The notes below the pieces were generated by a model that was not told the origin of the DNA, ran no database searches, and saw nothing but the letters and a program-made list of their open reading frames with translations. Below are positions 24,476 to 38,191 of a DNA stretch of 64,000 nucleotides, piece after piece. The stretch is from assembly GCA_009760855.2 (NCBI GenBank), contig WPIO01000163.1, positions 282,001 through 346,000 of the forward strand, given 5' to 3'. Source of the DNA: Cristatella mucedo. Its lineage: Eukaryota > Bryozoa > Phylactolaemata > Cristatellidae. Each line of letters begins with the position of its first letter. Within the stretch, counting starts at the first letter, position 1. The translations under genes were made by a program, and so were the position numbers.

Positions 24476-24479
24476 GCAG

Positions 24480-27400
24480 AGGACCGGGCAGCAACTTGCG
24501 TGGTGCATCAGTGAAGGCGCCAGGAGTCATGTGGTAGCGCTGGCCGTGGAGGTGATGAGGACAGATGCCGGAGCGTGCCGCAGTTCCCTAAGCTGGTTGA
24601 CACAGTGCCATTAGCGATGTAGCGGGCATCTGGTGGTTAGTATTATGTGATGGATGTCAGCCGTCAGGCATTGATACATCTGGGTTATCGATGTCCAGTT
24701 TACCAGTTTCCGTGATCCAGATATGATGTGAAATTTCTCAATCTGTAAATCTCTCAGTTGTAAAAGTATTTAAACTTCTCTCTCTCTCTCTCTCTCAGTA
24801 CGAGATGGATGAACTTGTCGACATGTATGTCATATTATTATTAATAATAACAAATCAACTGTAATTTTGAAGATATCATATTTTCTACGTTGGGGACCCT
24901 AATATAATTAAAGCTGGGTTGTAGGCAGCACCGATAATAGGATAAGCAACCATTACAAATGTTAATGAAATCAGCTGGCAAACTCGCTTACAGTTTAAAA
25001 GGTAAGGTAGCCAAAACCGGAAGTGGAGCGTGTATCGGAAAAATGAATAGACCAACAGGCACTTTGAATAACAATCCAACTGTTTGCATCAGTTCAGCTG
25101 GCTGCAAGTTATGAGAACCAGCAGTGGACCTTATGTTGCGTCTAGTGAAAGGTTCATTTGTTAGGGACTCCAATTATAAAAGGAATACACAGGAGATATC
25201 ATGGTCTAGCTCATTTTTGAAATTCGCGTTTTGGAGTAGCTGGGATTTCTGCGACTAACAAAGTTGGTTTATCGACCTCGTTAAACCGCGAGAAGTTTGC
25301 TCTCGTCAACATAGGCGTGTCTGTCACGCTGAGCCATTGAGTGAGAGAGTGTAGGGTGCTGCTGAGAGAGCATACGAGTTAGCAAGAAGACAGGAGTAGG
25401 ATCGTGCACTATCTGCAGCAAGTGGCCTCAACTGCTCTCGTTGCCTTGCAAGAGTGGAAATAGATAGGTAGACGGATCGGAAGGCATCCTATACTTTAAG
25501 GCTCACTGGTCATTACTATGGCTCTGAAGCTACAGTGCTGGCCTTGTGGGTGTAAAAGAGACAAACAAGCCAGTAACCAGGCACCTTGTTGGCGGTTTTC
25601 AGTTCGCAGTTCTAAACTTGGGACTGTGAGAGGCTGCACTGCCCGATAGGTCAGGAAATTTCTCTCGAGATTTTCACACATCTCAATGTGGTCTGATTTT
25701 CAGCCAATCTATATCTGCTCCCACCTTGACCTCAATTGAAGCAGCTAAAGGTGTTTGGTAGAGTGCTGATCTGCTGAACTCTAATGGCACAATAAATTAC
25801 TATCTGGAATCATCAGCATGGGGTTTCATGGAGCAGCAGGCACTATCTTCGAAGATCGTCCTTTGGCTTGGCAAAAGAGGTGTGCACTGCCTCAGAAGTC
25901 TTTCCTGGCTGCAGGCTGATTGCCAGCTGCCCGGCACTCGCACTGTGCTCCCCTGTTTGCCCGTCCCTGGTTGCTCGATAGTGTTGCAGCCAGATTTACG
26001 GTTTAAACTGCCAGAGCTGCTCGATCTGAGGCCTCAACTTCCTGCTTCAGTGCTCTCGACATTGGGGCTGCAGCAACTCTTCAGTTCACCCACTTCAACC
26101 CTGCTTCCCAGATCTTCCACTACACCATTCCGGCTTCACAACGTGCTGCTCCAGTGCCCACAGGATCAGGCAGAAACCGTTGCAAGGATAGCCATCTTCC
26201 GACTTTTCAGAGTACCCTGAAAAGGTGGAGTTATTACATGCACGATATGCTGCGATCGGCCTCTACCGCTGTCCGGCTTCCCAGAAACTCAACTTCTCAT
26301 AACTCTCCTCACTTGCTCTCTGTCTACTCTCTCTCCTCGTCCTTCCTCTCTGGTTGTGCGTCTCTTATGCTGTCTCAGGGTCTGTCTCCATCTCTATGAG
26401 TGCATCAGGTAGCATCTTCTGTTCAATTCTTAAAGTAGCATTCACAATTAGAGGGCTTTTCCGTGGTCCTTCTTGTCTGTGCGCGTGTTGATCCTTACCT
26501 GCCACCAGAGCCGTGTACACTTCTCTAAAGGCTCATTCGCGGCGCGCTAGACGTGGAAGGTGAGAATCGGAGAAGGCTCGGCAAGAAGGCAAGGGAAACA
26601 TGCGGCTGTTCCTTTGGCTGAGGCTGCGGCGCTCAGCGTTTATGATTAGTGCTTGCACAGATTGTCTGCGTTGAGCTCGCGTTGGCGAAGCTGTCGTCAG
26701 AAAACTTTGGCTCCGCGCGATGCTGCTGGCCATTCGGTATGAACGGGCGGCTGACGAGCCAGAGCCAAGCGTTTCACTGACCACTCTCTGGGTGCTGCTG
26801 CCAGACCCGGCAGCCACCGGCTCGTCGCAAAGCCGCGATCGGCAGCATAGCAGCAGCGCGGTTGTGGACGTCTCTTCTACGCTGCTAGAAGTAATAGAGC
26901 TGACGGGGAACGTTAGCCCTGACATGCGAGCCATCGGCCGACCTCATCGTGACCACTCCGGAGAGTGGGGCGGCATCAGCCGAAGCTGGCAAAACCATGC
27001 CTCCTGGGCCTCAGTCAGTGAGCGCTTGTCCGATAAGCTGAGAATCTCTATAACTAGGCTGAGTGCACCTGCCACGCGAGCGCCAGGAACCAGGGCTGCG
27101 GCAACAGAACTTGTTTCCTATTATTTTTAATTTGCCTAAGCTGTCATCCACTGTTTCTCGCGATCTAACCCCCTCGTCTCAGCAAAGTGCCGTTGAGGCT
27201 TTGATAATGTGCTTTGGGGCTTGATCATTTCTGCCTAGAGGAATGTCGGTTGAATGAGCAGCTAGAAATGACCAAACCATGGAGCCTTCCTTTGGCATCA
27301 TTGGCCAGAATAATAATAAACAACAATGCATGATGGCGCCCTCCAGAACTTGATCACTATTCTAGGCGCTTCCCATTTACTACAAAGTGAAATGCAGATT

Positions 27401-28160
27401 GAATGGTAGAAGTAAAATCATTCCCGAAAAACAAACAAAATTAATAATATATGTTAGAGGTGACTTATACAGTTCAACATGCAAATGTGGTTAATTGTAG
27501 CATGCTGGAATGTAAATATTTAAAAGTAAATTCAGCCTAATCAATTGCTTCATTCATATGGTGATGACATAATATATCCTTCGGTTGAATTGATTGTCTG
27601 GGCGCTTTCCTGTCAGATATAATCTAGAAAGATCTGAATCATGATCTAGCACCAATAGGAAATTTCTTGACTTAGAAATTACTGCCGGAGTTGCTACTGG
27701 CAAACATACATCAGAACAAAACCAATGAGCTAACACACTTCCGTCATAAAAGCTGGATTTACACGGTAGCAGCAGAGACCGGTAGGTTTTATTTTTAGGT
27801 ATGTTTCGGGTCGTTATCGACTCCATTTCTCACAGGGGTGGCTCCTTTTCTGCTGCTTTACCATTTTACTGGGCGTGATTGATAAAACAATTTGTTGTTC
27901 TACAAAATATCAAACATAAAACATTTATGCAGCACCGAAAGAGAACTTCAACGTATTTCTTCGGATTGAAAAGGAAACCAACCCTAAGAACTTAGATTGG
28001 CAAAGCTTCCACCAGGAGCTTTGCTATCTTCCTGCCCTGAAATTCTCTTTGTTTCTTGACTTTCGAGCCTGCCTGCAGAGGAGGATGAGCCGGCTTCCTG
28101 GCTCCATACATTCCAATCACCTTTTTTTCAGTAAAGTGGGCAGCCATGCTCAACAAAACT
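24480..28160. other. Unclassified sequence with a short (TC)n at 24.78 kb
   Basis: Contains a short TC microsatellite (about 24775-24797). Around 27346-27375 the words AGAACTTGATC and GGCGCTTCCC resemble the family-B SINE body, a probable short relic. The Ser-rich minus frame 26533-26934 overlaps an equally open plus frame and shows no domain. Confidence 0.35.
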
Positions 28161-28169
28161 CTCTCTCTC

Positions 28170-28175
28170 CAGCGG

Positions 28176-28206
<31 letters not shown>

Positions 28207-28230
28207 TCCTCTCTCTCTCCTCTCTCTCAG
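28170..28230. repeat. (CT)n microsatellite
   Basis: CT repeat of about 60 bp with a few C insertions. Confidence 0.9.
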
Positions 28231-28234
28231 CATG

Positions 28235-29480
28235 TTTATATGAGCATATTTTGTTGAATTTGTCCAAATAAAGGCTCTCAAATCTGTCCATGAAGTCCTC
28301 TGAGTTTGGCTGGAAGTAAGCTGTGAGCAGCTGTTAGATACTGGCTCTTGCCTGAGATTAACAGCAGAATGCCGCCCGTTAAGGACTTGGATGACGTCAC
28401 TCAGTATAAAGCGCCGGGCAGTTTGTATAACGGTCCATTTCGTGAAATAATCGACGCCTCACTTCCCTCAAATGATTCAAGATGAACCGGATTCCGTACT
28501 GATATTTTGAGACTACCTTCTGTTGAATTACATGGCAGTTCCCTTGCCATCCAGATATAACATGAAATGTGCATGCGCAATACATGTAAATGTGGTTTGA
28601 TAAGCGATGGACTAATTTTATTAATATTAATCAAACTGAATAAACCCCTGTTACATGCATGACTTTTTGTTAAATGGCGCTTTTGGAGTTCGATGTTTGG
28701 AAGCTGCCATTTGGTAGGAATATCAGGAGGCCTGTAGGATTACCTCTCAAACACCAATCATGGTGTTGTGATAAACTTGGCATACTAAGTAATGCTCAGG
28801 TAGCCGTTATGGCGCGACTCGTAATGCTGTGCGAGTCTATTAACTTCTTGCTGATTTGCTCTCGTCCGTGCTGCCATCGTCTCATTGTTGCTGAATGATA
28901 CGGGGTTGTTCGGCAGCGGTTGCCTTTATCCGGCATAAAGTCCGGAAATGAAAAACTATCAAGCATCATTTTCATCGCATGCACCCACAATTCAACGCTG
29001 GTGGCGGCGTTTGGTGGGCTCCTGGGCCAAACTCGGCCTGCATGGCGCAGCAACAACCTGACTGCTGTACGTGCCTTTGCCAGGTACCGGCCGAGGGCCC
29101 GTTCTGAGGTCGTCCGAGAACCAACTGTCTCGGCCCAGCACGAAACGACCACGTCAAGTGATCGGGCTGTCAACGGCGTTGGCCAATCAAGCGACCTCTA
29201 TCGAACAAGCTGACAAAACACATGCAGGTGAGAGGCGAATGCCATGGTCTGAGCATGGCAGCCATCCAGGCATCAGGTGCACAGCGAGAGTCCTCAGCGA
29301 GTCCAGCCACAGGTCAGCCCGGCCGAAGCAGGTCATGCAGGTGCCTGTCAGCCATCTCCTTTCTCTTTAGATGGGGCTGTTCCAACTTTCGTCCAATGGT
29401 TCCTTGATGCGCTGGGTTCCACCTCCTTAAGCTTTGCAGGGGAAGCACTATTGCCCTCAGATAGCCACCATGAACCGGCC
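28235..29480. other. Unclassified sequence
   Basis: No gene recognised. Between about 28920 and 29370 open frames occur on both strands in GC-rich sequence without identifiable motifs. Confidence 0.35.
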
Positions 29481-29484
29481 ATCT

Positions 29485-29485
<1 letters not shown>

Positions 29486-29560
<75 letters not shown>
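29486..29560. repeat. (CT)n microsatellite, about 75 bp
   Basis: Uninterrupted CT repeat followed by a T-rich pyrimidine tail to about 29590. Confidence 0.97.
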
Positions 29561-29561
<1 letters not shown>

Positions 29562-29562
<1 letters not shown>

Positions 29563-32500
29563 CTCTTTTTCTTTTCTCTCTTTCTTCTTACTGTCTAAGA
29601 ACGACCGATGCACATGCCATATTCATTGATACATATTGCATACACATGTCTATGCATATTATCATATTTAATATTCTTTTTCTTCTTACAGTGGATGAGA
29701 GGAGATCTATTTGGCTGCAGTGTACATACAAAGGCGACCCTATAATTGTGAATCACAATCCTAAAGCAAGCTTTGTCATCTATGATTTTGCAGACAAATT
29801 TGCCATCGATTATATACCAACGTAGTATCTTCTCAACAATAGCACTACCTATTGTTGGCGTTTTCTGCGAATACCAGCAAATGTTCTGAAAGGTTGAATG
29901 CAAAGGTTGTGAAAAATGAGTTAAGTTCTCAAGGCTAATGACCAAGTTACCTATCATCGTTAAGCCTAGTCTTGCTGAGACATTGGAAGCCTATCCCTCA
30001 AATGGTTTGGCTAATCTCATTTCCTGTTAGCTTAGTTGTTCTTCAAAAATGAAACATGCTTACAGTAAATATAATATCAGCTTGATGAATCAAGTCTGTT
30101 CGAACTAACCATAAAATATTAAATAAAAATATATGAACAACAGCCTGGTGTACAGCCACATTGGTCTATCATTTGAAACATATACAAGCCAGGCTTATTT
30201 TAATTAACTACTTTTGGTTTCCTTTACTACCTTGGGAGTTGCTTACTGTTTCTATTTAAGACCACATTCATTAGCAGATATAATAATATCATGTGTAATA
30301 CTGTTTATTATTTGCCAATCGAGGAAATAAATTTTTTTCAGAACATTTTGCAATATACCATAAAATGACTATGATCAGATATATTAGTGACAATATATCA
30401 GCGACAGCAAATAAACCAGTTTGAGGTAACTGCTTCATTGATAACCTTCAATAGTTCATTATGTATACCACAGTGTCCTTTTACTAACTACAAAGGACAA
30501 AATCAGGACCCACTACATTTGCTTGATAATAAGTCCATTTTGCACCTTTTTAAATTTAGATCAAGACAAGGATATAAGGCTGCAGTCAGAAGTGAATTCA
30601 GGTTCAGGAGCATACAGAACCTAAAGCATCTTCCTCAAAAAAGTTAAGTGTTTCCACGTGAGCCACATTAGATTCAGCAGGCAGTGATATTCCCAGCGGG
30701 TGGGGGAGTAGATCTCTGATGGTAAATGGAGCCAAGGAATGAAGGAACCTACGGTGATGGTGACCTTTAAGTCGTCGTTGTGGCCTGGGAACGAGTCACA
30801 GGTCCGCCCAGTTGTGGCGGTGTGGCGGCTCTTTGATCACGGCAGACAAAGCCCAACCTGCTGAGCTCTGCTTACCTGAGTGCACACAGGCAGTAGACAA
30901 GCAGTGAAGTTACAAGTCAAGGACAGGATGTCGAAAATGCGTGGACAATTGGATGCTATTATCCCTGTTCTTAGCAAACCGAATTTCAACAATATTGTCT
31001 GAAATTGAAAGTATTCAGACCTGGACATTATTCGGCAACAGTTAGCTTTGAGATCGTAGTAATATACTTCAGGTTTACCGTGACGTATGAATGTGGTTGC
31101 TTTTTCTGATCATCCCGATCAGTGTGTGGTGGTCGCCACAGGTGGTTATGGTGATTCTTTCGTCCCTGCAGTTGATTGCGTTTTCACCTCCTAGATTTGG
31201 CTGGGCCTGGGTGAATGGAAGAGAGTTGTGTTGTGAGGTGGATGGGAGCTTCAAGCGCTCGAACTCATGTGTGGGAGAATGAAATGGCTTCAAATGACGT
31301 TATCCTGGAAATGCAGACGATGAAGCAGTTGCAGGTCTGAATGTTTATGGTTAATCTAATGCGGTTCTTTCTATTGTATGGGGTCAGGGCGCGGTCCCTA
31401 ATACCGTAAAGCATCGAGCTGACGGGTCAGGGTACTTCTCAGCTACGCCGTAAGGTAATGATAGCGAGTGGAACAGCACTATTTTTTGGTCAGAAGGTCT
31501 GAAACGTGGATTAATTTTCGTAGACTTTATGGATTTTGCTCGGCATGGTTTAGCTCAAACTGATCAGTGGATCATTCATCTGGCGAATTGGGCGCGTGTC
31601 TGTATAGCTAAGCTAAGGCCTGCCTGTCCAGCATCCCAAGCTATCAGTGACCCCATGGGGCCACAGATGCGTGTGTACACCACATACATGCATGCACACA
31701 CTCAAAATCTCAACCTTTCCGTGCATGCCATTTTTTGCTTCCTATGCTTGCCTTTATGTTCAACCAGTTAAACTTTGCTGCCCTTTTTTTCTAATAAGCT
31801 CAAGACACACTCTGTAAGCCTGCACTAGTCTTCGTGTTGTGATCAGGAAGCAAACCAGGCTCACTGCCTTGACCTTGTGCGTTCCTATGTAGAACAACTA
31901 AAAATAATTTGGCTGCATGAGACCAGGTGGACCAAGAGCTGCTGCCTAAATGGGGTGGTGTTGCTTTTGCACATGTCTAGCAAGAGATTTGCATTCTCTG
32001 AGGCCATTCTATCATTTGCCATTATTATTATTATTATCTGCTCCTGCAGTGTTTGCAGTTATAGTTTTACTCAAAAAACCGTGGCGCACATTTGTGTTGG
32101 CATTCTCTCTTCTCTTGCTGTCTCTCATGATGTGTTTGTGTGTTTGTAGCGTGCGTGCAACGCCAGCGTCTTGATGTCAGCGCCGCAGTATTAATGCCAA
32201 TGCACTCGGTTGGCATTCGACCGAATTTGCAATTACAGTGAACCTAGAAATTCTTGCCCGAGTATTTTGGATGGAGTTCAGGAATGAATGGTTTGCATAC
32301 ATAAGCCTGCGTTTGCACTGCCGACTTTCTAATAATTGTGTTTGCACTATCATTCAGAAAAGTTGATGGCCGATTTAATCCGGCCTGCAGTATTTATAAC
32401 AATAATGCCGGAGAGCTGAGGCGAAAGAGCTTCCCGGAAAGCGGCCCAGACATAGCCAGCAGAAGTTTTAGGTTTGCCAGCCAGTAATCATTGGTAAGTA

Positions 32501-32578
32501 GAATGAGAATATGAAAATGGAGATAAGCATATAAAAAAGTTTTCGGTAAAGTGCACAGTCACTAAGTAATGTGCACTG
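29562..32578. other. Unclassified sequence, one exon-like open frame at 29691-29825
   Basis: TTTTTCTTCTTACAG at about 29676-29690 is a good splice-acceptor match and is followed by a 44-codon frame (VDERRSIWLQ ... FADKFAIDYIPT) ending in a stop. It could be a terminal exon, but no family is recognised and there is no linked exon. The rest, AT-rich from about 29.9 to 30.7 kb, shows no gene or repeat family. Confidence 0.25.
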
Positions 32579-32579
32579 T

Positions 32580-32749
32580 TACGGAGCCGTGTTGGCTCAC
32601 TAGGTAATGCGGTTGCTTTTTCGGCCTTGGTCCCAAGGTTGTGAGTTTCGGAAATCCTGCGGTGGGCGATCCTTTATTGCTACTGCATACTGGTGGGGAT
32701 AAGCCCATGGGCTCTTCTGTCGCTATACAAAAGAGGCTGTTAAATTGGC
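32580..32749 (+). mobile_element. tRNA-derived SINE, family A, copy 3
   Basis: Plus-strand head TTGGCTCACTAGGTAATGCG (A-box-like), then GCCTTGGTCCCAAGG, then GTTGTGAGTTTCGGAAATCC (B-box-like). The body has GATCCTTTATTGCTACTGCA, and the end has GGGCTCTTCTGTCGCTATA and CTGTTAAATTGGC. Together with the inverted copy at 5222-5397 it defines the family at ~170 bp. The divergence suggests neither copy is recent. Confidence 0.7.
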
Positions 32750-32942
32750 TATTTTTATGGCGTGTGGGTGTATATCGGTACAGGTTTGTTAACCTTTCAT
32801 AAGCGCGTACACGTGATCGTCTGTAGAAACGGTCAAGCCAAAACTATAACGCCATATTCTCCATGTTTGGAAACTCGCTCTAGGCACCTCTATCTCAGGC
32901 TTACAGACACTTAACCATTTTTTATTATATATATATATATAC

Positions 32943-33080
32943 CTGAATTCATTTATATTATGCCCCAAGAAGACTTAATCTCCTGTTCAAGCCACATGCC
33001 GGGCTCAGGCACGACCTCAGTCCGACCTTGGGGTCAGGAGGCAGGCACAACAACCACTGGACAAACCAGCAGCTACAGGC
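32943..33080 (-). mobile_element. tRNA-derived SINE, family B, copy 3
   Basis: On the minus strand: A-box-like CTGGTTTGTCCAGTGGTTGT, then CTGAGGTCGTGCCTGAGCCC in place of the B-box, then a degraded GAACAGGAGATTAAG block and the tail ATATAAATGAATTC. A short (TA)n run (32926-32941) abuts its 3' end. Confidence 0.65.
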
Positions 33081-33084
33081 ATAT

Positions 33085-35990
33085 GTGCCCATTGTTTGAT
33101 TGCTCGGTTGATGCAACTAGTAAAGTGAGCGCAGCTTCTCTTTCATGGCCATCGACGGGCCCAGCTCCTCCCTCAAGATGCTGGTGACATGCCGACAGTA
33201 GCTCAAACCAGACGGAAATCTGGCGCCGTCAGCAGATGCTTGGAGGAATCGATAAGTGTAAACCGGAATGGTCATACAGGTAATCGTTCCAGCTATTGGA
33301 TAGCTAGCAGCAACTGCTAACTGGGTTGTAAGTAGTGGAACTATCACGGAAAGTTCCTGTTTACATTACTGGCTCACGGAAGGTCTACAAGTGTCCAGTA
33401 ATCTAGTCTTATGCAACCTATTTGAGTTAGCTGACCTACTGCCAAGACTTCTTACCACGATGCCGTCCTTTGCTTGTAAAAGGTAGACAGATGAAGTTCC
33501 AAATGGAGTGAGTGGTTGAGCTTACACTGCACGAGAGAATAAAGCAAAAGTTTGTCATACAATTATTGCTACTAAGAGCTATTCAATTGATCAAGTTGGA
33601 TTTAAAATCTCAAGGTACTGCTCGAATATGATTCCACATTTGCAGGAAAACTAGCAGTCAATGGTAATACACCTGGGAGCTTCGAGTAGAGTCTTTTTGT
33701 TGAATTTGGTGCTAGTGCAAGTGGCCTCTAAGTCCAAGCCTGATCTGTATCCAATGACTAACAATGGAGCGATATCATGAGGCAGCTGAGGCCAGATGTG
33801 GCCTACTGGGAGCCCACCTTTTCAGTAAAAATCAGGCTCAAGTGGAATGCGCTGCTGCTGAAGAGACAAATACAGAAGAAACATGGTCTCTGCCCAGCCA
33901 ATAGTATGCAAATTGTGCCTAGGATAATGTCACACTATTGCTTACATTCCAATAGCATTTGTGTTTGTTTACGGCTGTCAGTAAATATTTTTAATGGTGC
34001 TTTGCTTCTTCCTGGCTTCATCAGAATGCTCTTATTACCAAACAATTTACAGACATAGCATCAGCCAAGAGGCATCCTGCGAGGATTTTTGGACCCAGTA
34101 TATGTATATACTGCCATATACCCACACCGCTGAAGCATTCAAGTATTGCTGAAAAACCAGTACACAAGCCATGTTGTTCATTTCTAAGCCTCCACCAAGC
34201 AGCAACCCGGCATGCCTGGGGCCTATTTGACTGCCGCTGCGAAGGCCAGGTCGCCAGGCGTTACCGACGGTTCGGTAGCGCAGCTGCAATATTAAACAAT
34301 TTCTTGAAAGGTGATACTTCTATCAGGTACAACCTTGATCTGGCTTTCTGACTGGTATCATCAAAGATAATGTAATTTAATGCTAATCATATCTTCTGTA
34401 ACTCCAAAAGCCACAAGACTAAGTGGATGGGTGAGTTTTCTGCTTAGTTCCGTTTTATCGTCGTTTAGCATCAGAAAGGTACCATTCCAAGATTAGCTCT
34501 TTAAAACATAATCATTCAGTTTAGCATTTGTAGCAATTCAGCAGTGGAACGACAAAAATACAACTGAGTAGGGCCTGCGCCGTGATCCTTTGGCGATGGC
34601 GCTGAAGAGAGCTGAGTGGACACCTATATTTTGTGATGGGATGTGGTTTGACAATTGGCAGTTAGACAATGACAAATGATCCAATCTTTAGGTATAATTC
34701 CACCTCTGCAAGAGATTCATTCTCAATGCCTCAGGCTACTATAGGAAGCTCGTTAATAGGGATACGTCGAATTATTATTGCTAGATGAACAGGCATGTTT
34801 GCGTGGGCCAAGCAAAGCTTAGTTACTACTAAGACATAAAAGTAGCACCTACTAAAACTTTGCATGCATATTTTTCGTATGCTTATTATAACATTGGAGC
34901 CTAGTCATTTGCAGCCATACTTTCTATCAGACTCCTTACTACTGTCCGGCAATGACTTTAAGCAGCCTATGAAATGCGCCTATGCTCGATCGTATGTAAT
35001 TTACATATGTACGTGCCCTGAAAGATTCCTGTCTCTGTTCGGCCTTTGTAGGAGCTTGAGTTCACGACATCGGTCATTAAGACTCCACCTCTAAGATCTG
35101 CCAAAAGATCTTACCTCAGAGGCCAAACCATGGTGGCTGCAGATCATGGCTCATGGGCCTTAAAGAAGCGGATGGAGTCAATAAACGCTGATTTTGCTTA
35201 GGCTGTCAATGCTAACTCACGTTAGCCACTAGAGTTTTATTTGTCATCTCCCCTCATTAGGAATCATTGAAGGTCTGAGTTCACATTCCTGAGCCAGATG
35301 CGAGCCGCTGTTCTTCATTGCCCAGGGTTACTAGGCAGCTCTCTGATTTTCTCCCAGCCCGCAGTAAAGTCACATCCTACTCAGGGAGTGGCTGGCAGGC
35401 TTGTGAATTTGGGCAGCAGCACTCAAATTTCTGAGACAAGGACCCATTTTCATTGTAATGTAGCCATAATGCATATAACTGCCTCACTATCGTGGATACT
35501 GGATCTCAACAAGCAGTCGTATTCGATTGGACATGAGTTTTCAGTGCCACCGTATGTCCCAGAAGGGAGTGCCCAATGCCGAAGGCCAGCGTCAGCTTCA
35601 GGTTAAGCCTCTCATGCGGCTCGATTTCAATCACCCGTGTGAGTGCCAAGGTGAAGCTGTGTATCACTGTCTGTGATGGTTTGGCCTACTGATCTCATCG
35701 GGTCTGTCTCGTATACTTCTTCTTGGTGTAGTCGACCGTCCAATATTCCAGCGATCTCAATGATCCAACTTCCCTCCTTGCTGTCTGGCACCCTATGTCG
35801 TTTAGAAGTTTTGCACCATCTGAAATAATTCTCTGGTGCTTTCGACATGAAAACGTTTGCCAAATCTTGTATTGCTATTCGTTATCCAGGCACTCATTCT
35901 ATATATAAGTATATGTCATATCATATCGTATCTTCTTCGACCCTTAGCTTTATTTGGATGTCCTGTAATTCTTTTCTAACATGTAATATG
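33085..35990. other. Unclassified sequence
   Basis: No gene recognised. Around 35030-35075 the words TCTGTTCGGCC and GAGTTCACGACATCGGTC look like a decayed family-B SINE (minus). Nothing else stands out. Confidence 0.35.
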
Positions 35991-35994
35991 TATA

Positions 35995-36115
35995 TAATTC
36001 ACTTGTGGCGCCCCAGAACCAATCTCTATTCAGGCGCTTCCACACACATATCTCTGTGGGCTCGAGCCCACGACCTCAGCAGACCATGGTCAGTGAGCAC
36101 CACTGCTTTAATTGC
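35995..36115 (-). mobile_element. tRNA-derived SINE, family B, copy 4, head truncated
   Basis: On the minus strand the B-box region GAGGTCGTGGGCTCGAGCCC is intact, followed by GGAAGCGCCTGAATAGAGAT and a GGGGCGCC / TGAATTATATA tail. The A-box side (around 36100) is poorly conserved. Confidence 0.65.
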
Positions 36116-36119
36116 ATTC

Positions 36120-38090
36120 TGGAAGATGGCCAGATACTGTTAAGTCTTCATCCACTCGTTAGCTAATAGCGTGGGGAAACACTGCCGTTCTCAGCTTCTC
36201 ACTGCAGGCTTGATTCAGCAAAGGATCATGCAGAACTCAGACTGACAATCTGGGTCGTGAGGAGGGAGCTCCATACCACCTTAGGCTGGGCTCAGGGGCC
36301 TGGCCGCTAGTCTGCCGCACACCGAACTCTCTACTTTCTGCTGCAAGCCATTCTGTGCTTGGCCATCGTTGCCAGTCGCCATCTCTCCCCCGACATGTGT
36401 GCTCTAGCACTAACGCGCAGCTGAGGCTGCGTGGAGTGGCTTATCGCACTTTGCGAGTACCTCCGATGTCAGAGGGCGACCTTCCTGCTGGAAGTATGAA
36501 GCCTCCTATGGCGTGCGAGAGGCCAACCTGAAGCAGCGCTAAGCGCCCCGGCAGCTGGGCTCCACCGCCAAGCACTGGCGCGGTGTGCCCATAGTCGAAG
36601 AGCTCCTTCATCCTTAGAAGATCCAGGTACTTGCGCCATTAAGCTATCCCAAGCAGTCGAGGTGCTGTCCGCTGCCTAAACCAGAGCATTCGCCACGGCA
36701 GCTGCTGATGGCCTTCAATCACCTCAAATCTCCTTGCTGCCTCACGCACCCTTGCTCTGGCTTAAGCTGTGGTGACGTTGTGAACGTTTGCACATGTCTC
36801 AGGTTTTCTTTGGCTGGACCATCACGGGTGTCACTTCGCACCATACCATGACTGCTGCGTATTCACTGCCGTGCACCACACTGTCCACCTGGTACATTAT
36901 TTTAAAGCAGGCACAGAGCTTGTGGGACTAATTGCAGCCTCAGATTTGCTTTGATTACTGGTGCATTTAAATGGCTTGTGCTGCATTCGTGACTTAAAAA
37001 ACGTTATTTGCACTGCAACTTATCATTTTGGCTCATCAGGCATTGTCGAACGAAGTAATCTCACGCCTCTGGTCAATAAGCATTTAAGAAGCATCTAAGC
37101 TGTGCAGATCGGTTTATGGTGCTCATACCGGTATGAGTTTTTATGAAAACTCAAAATGCACTTACAGTATCTTTCTAAATCGACCATCAGGCGAAATGGA
37201 AAGTATCCATTTCTCTATGTCAATTAGATCCTCTGTCATTTCTCTCCTGCCAATAAGTCTATAGCCTCCTAACTGTCTGTCATCATCTCTCCCCCTCTCT
37301 CTCTCCTCCAAGTGTCCACGTCTCTGTTTTTATTATCAGTGTCGTCCTGTTTCCCTCTTAGTCACCTGTCTCAATTGCAATCCCAGGATCCGCTACATGG
37401 CCTCAGCTGCTGTGATGCACTGCCAAATACGTTTGCCTCATGGCATGTGCGTGAAGCTACTCCCCAGTTCTATAGGCAACTATCACCTGCAGCTCAGTTA
37501 CTTATAAGGCAGCTGGCTGTAGTCACCTTCTATAATTTTTATTTACCCCTTGCTTACCCTGTTTTCCCCAATGCAGGTGCTGAAGCCTTTAGCACTCTGG
37601 CGTGGGGTGTCAACTTCCAGCCACCTGGGCAGAGTCGTGGAAGGGGACAGGTACTTCGACGGAAAAGTTCAGCGTTATCTGACTTTGTACCAGTAAATGG
37701 TTCTTACGCACTGCCTCGTGATACAGCTTGCTCTGGCAGACCTTATTCCGGTGCGACCTTTCCCATCGCTGAAGGTTTACTTCTGCGTTTGCTGATCGTG
37801 GGGGGGAGTTTTGGTGACCTATACACCACAGTTGCTGGCTGCCACCCTTCACACTTCCGCCAAAACTTTCCAGCTGCCCGCGAGGCGTGCTCCAGATGAT
37901 GGGGTCGGAAGCCGGCAGACCTCGGTTGACGACCATGGTGTTGCGGTCATTCTCATGCGACGTCAACGCTTTGCAAGAAGTTTCGCTGACCTTTCCCGGT
38001 TGAGGTCGGTGGGCATCGCGCTTATAGATATACGGTATTTGCTCTGCTGCCTGCGTCCATCTTGGGCCGGGGACCTGTGCCTCATCTGCG
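36120..38090. other. Unclassified sequence, one exon-like segment at 37577-37696
   Basis: GTTTTCCCCAATGCAG ending at 37576 is a good splice acceptor. Two frames beyond it are open: one of 39 codons (with GRVVEGDRYFDGKVQRYL) to a stop at 37696, and the longer 37312-37899 frame, which crosses the acceptor. Neither is recognised. The rest, including the GC-rich part at 36.2-36.8 kb, shows no gene. Confidence 0.25.
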
Positions 38091-38095
38091 ATGCG

Positions 38096-38147
38096 CCACC
38101 TCTCTCTCTCCCTCTTTCTCGCCATCTCTCTCTCTCCTCACTCTCTC

Positions 38148-38191
<44 letters not shown>

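Noticed and set aside
29691-29825. Terminal exon after TTCTTCTTACAG
   Set aside because: Good acceptor but an unidentified 44-residue peptide and no partner exon.
37577-37696. Exon with GRVVEGDRYFDGKVQRYL after a good splice acceptor
   Set aside because: No family recognised, no clear donor, and a longer frame crosses the acceptor; kept only as a note in the region entry.
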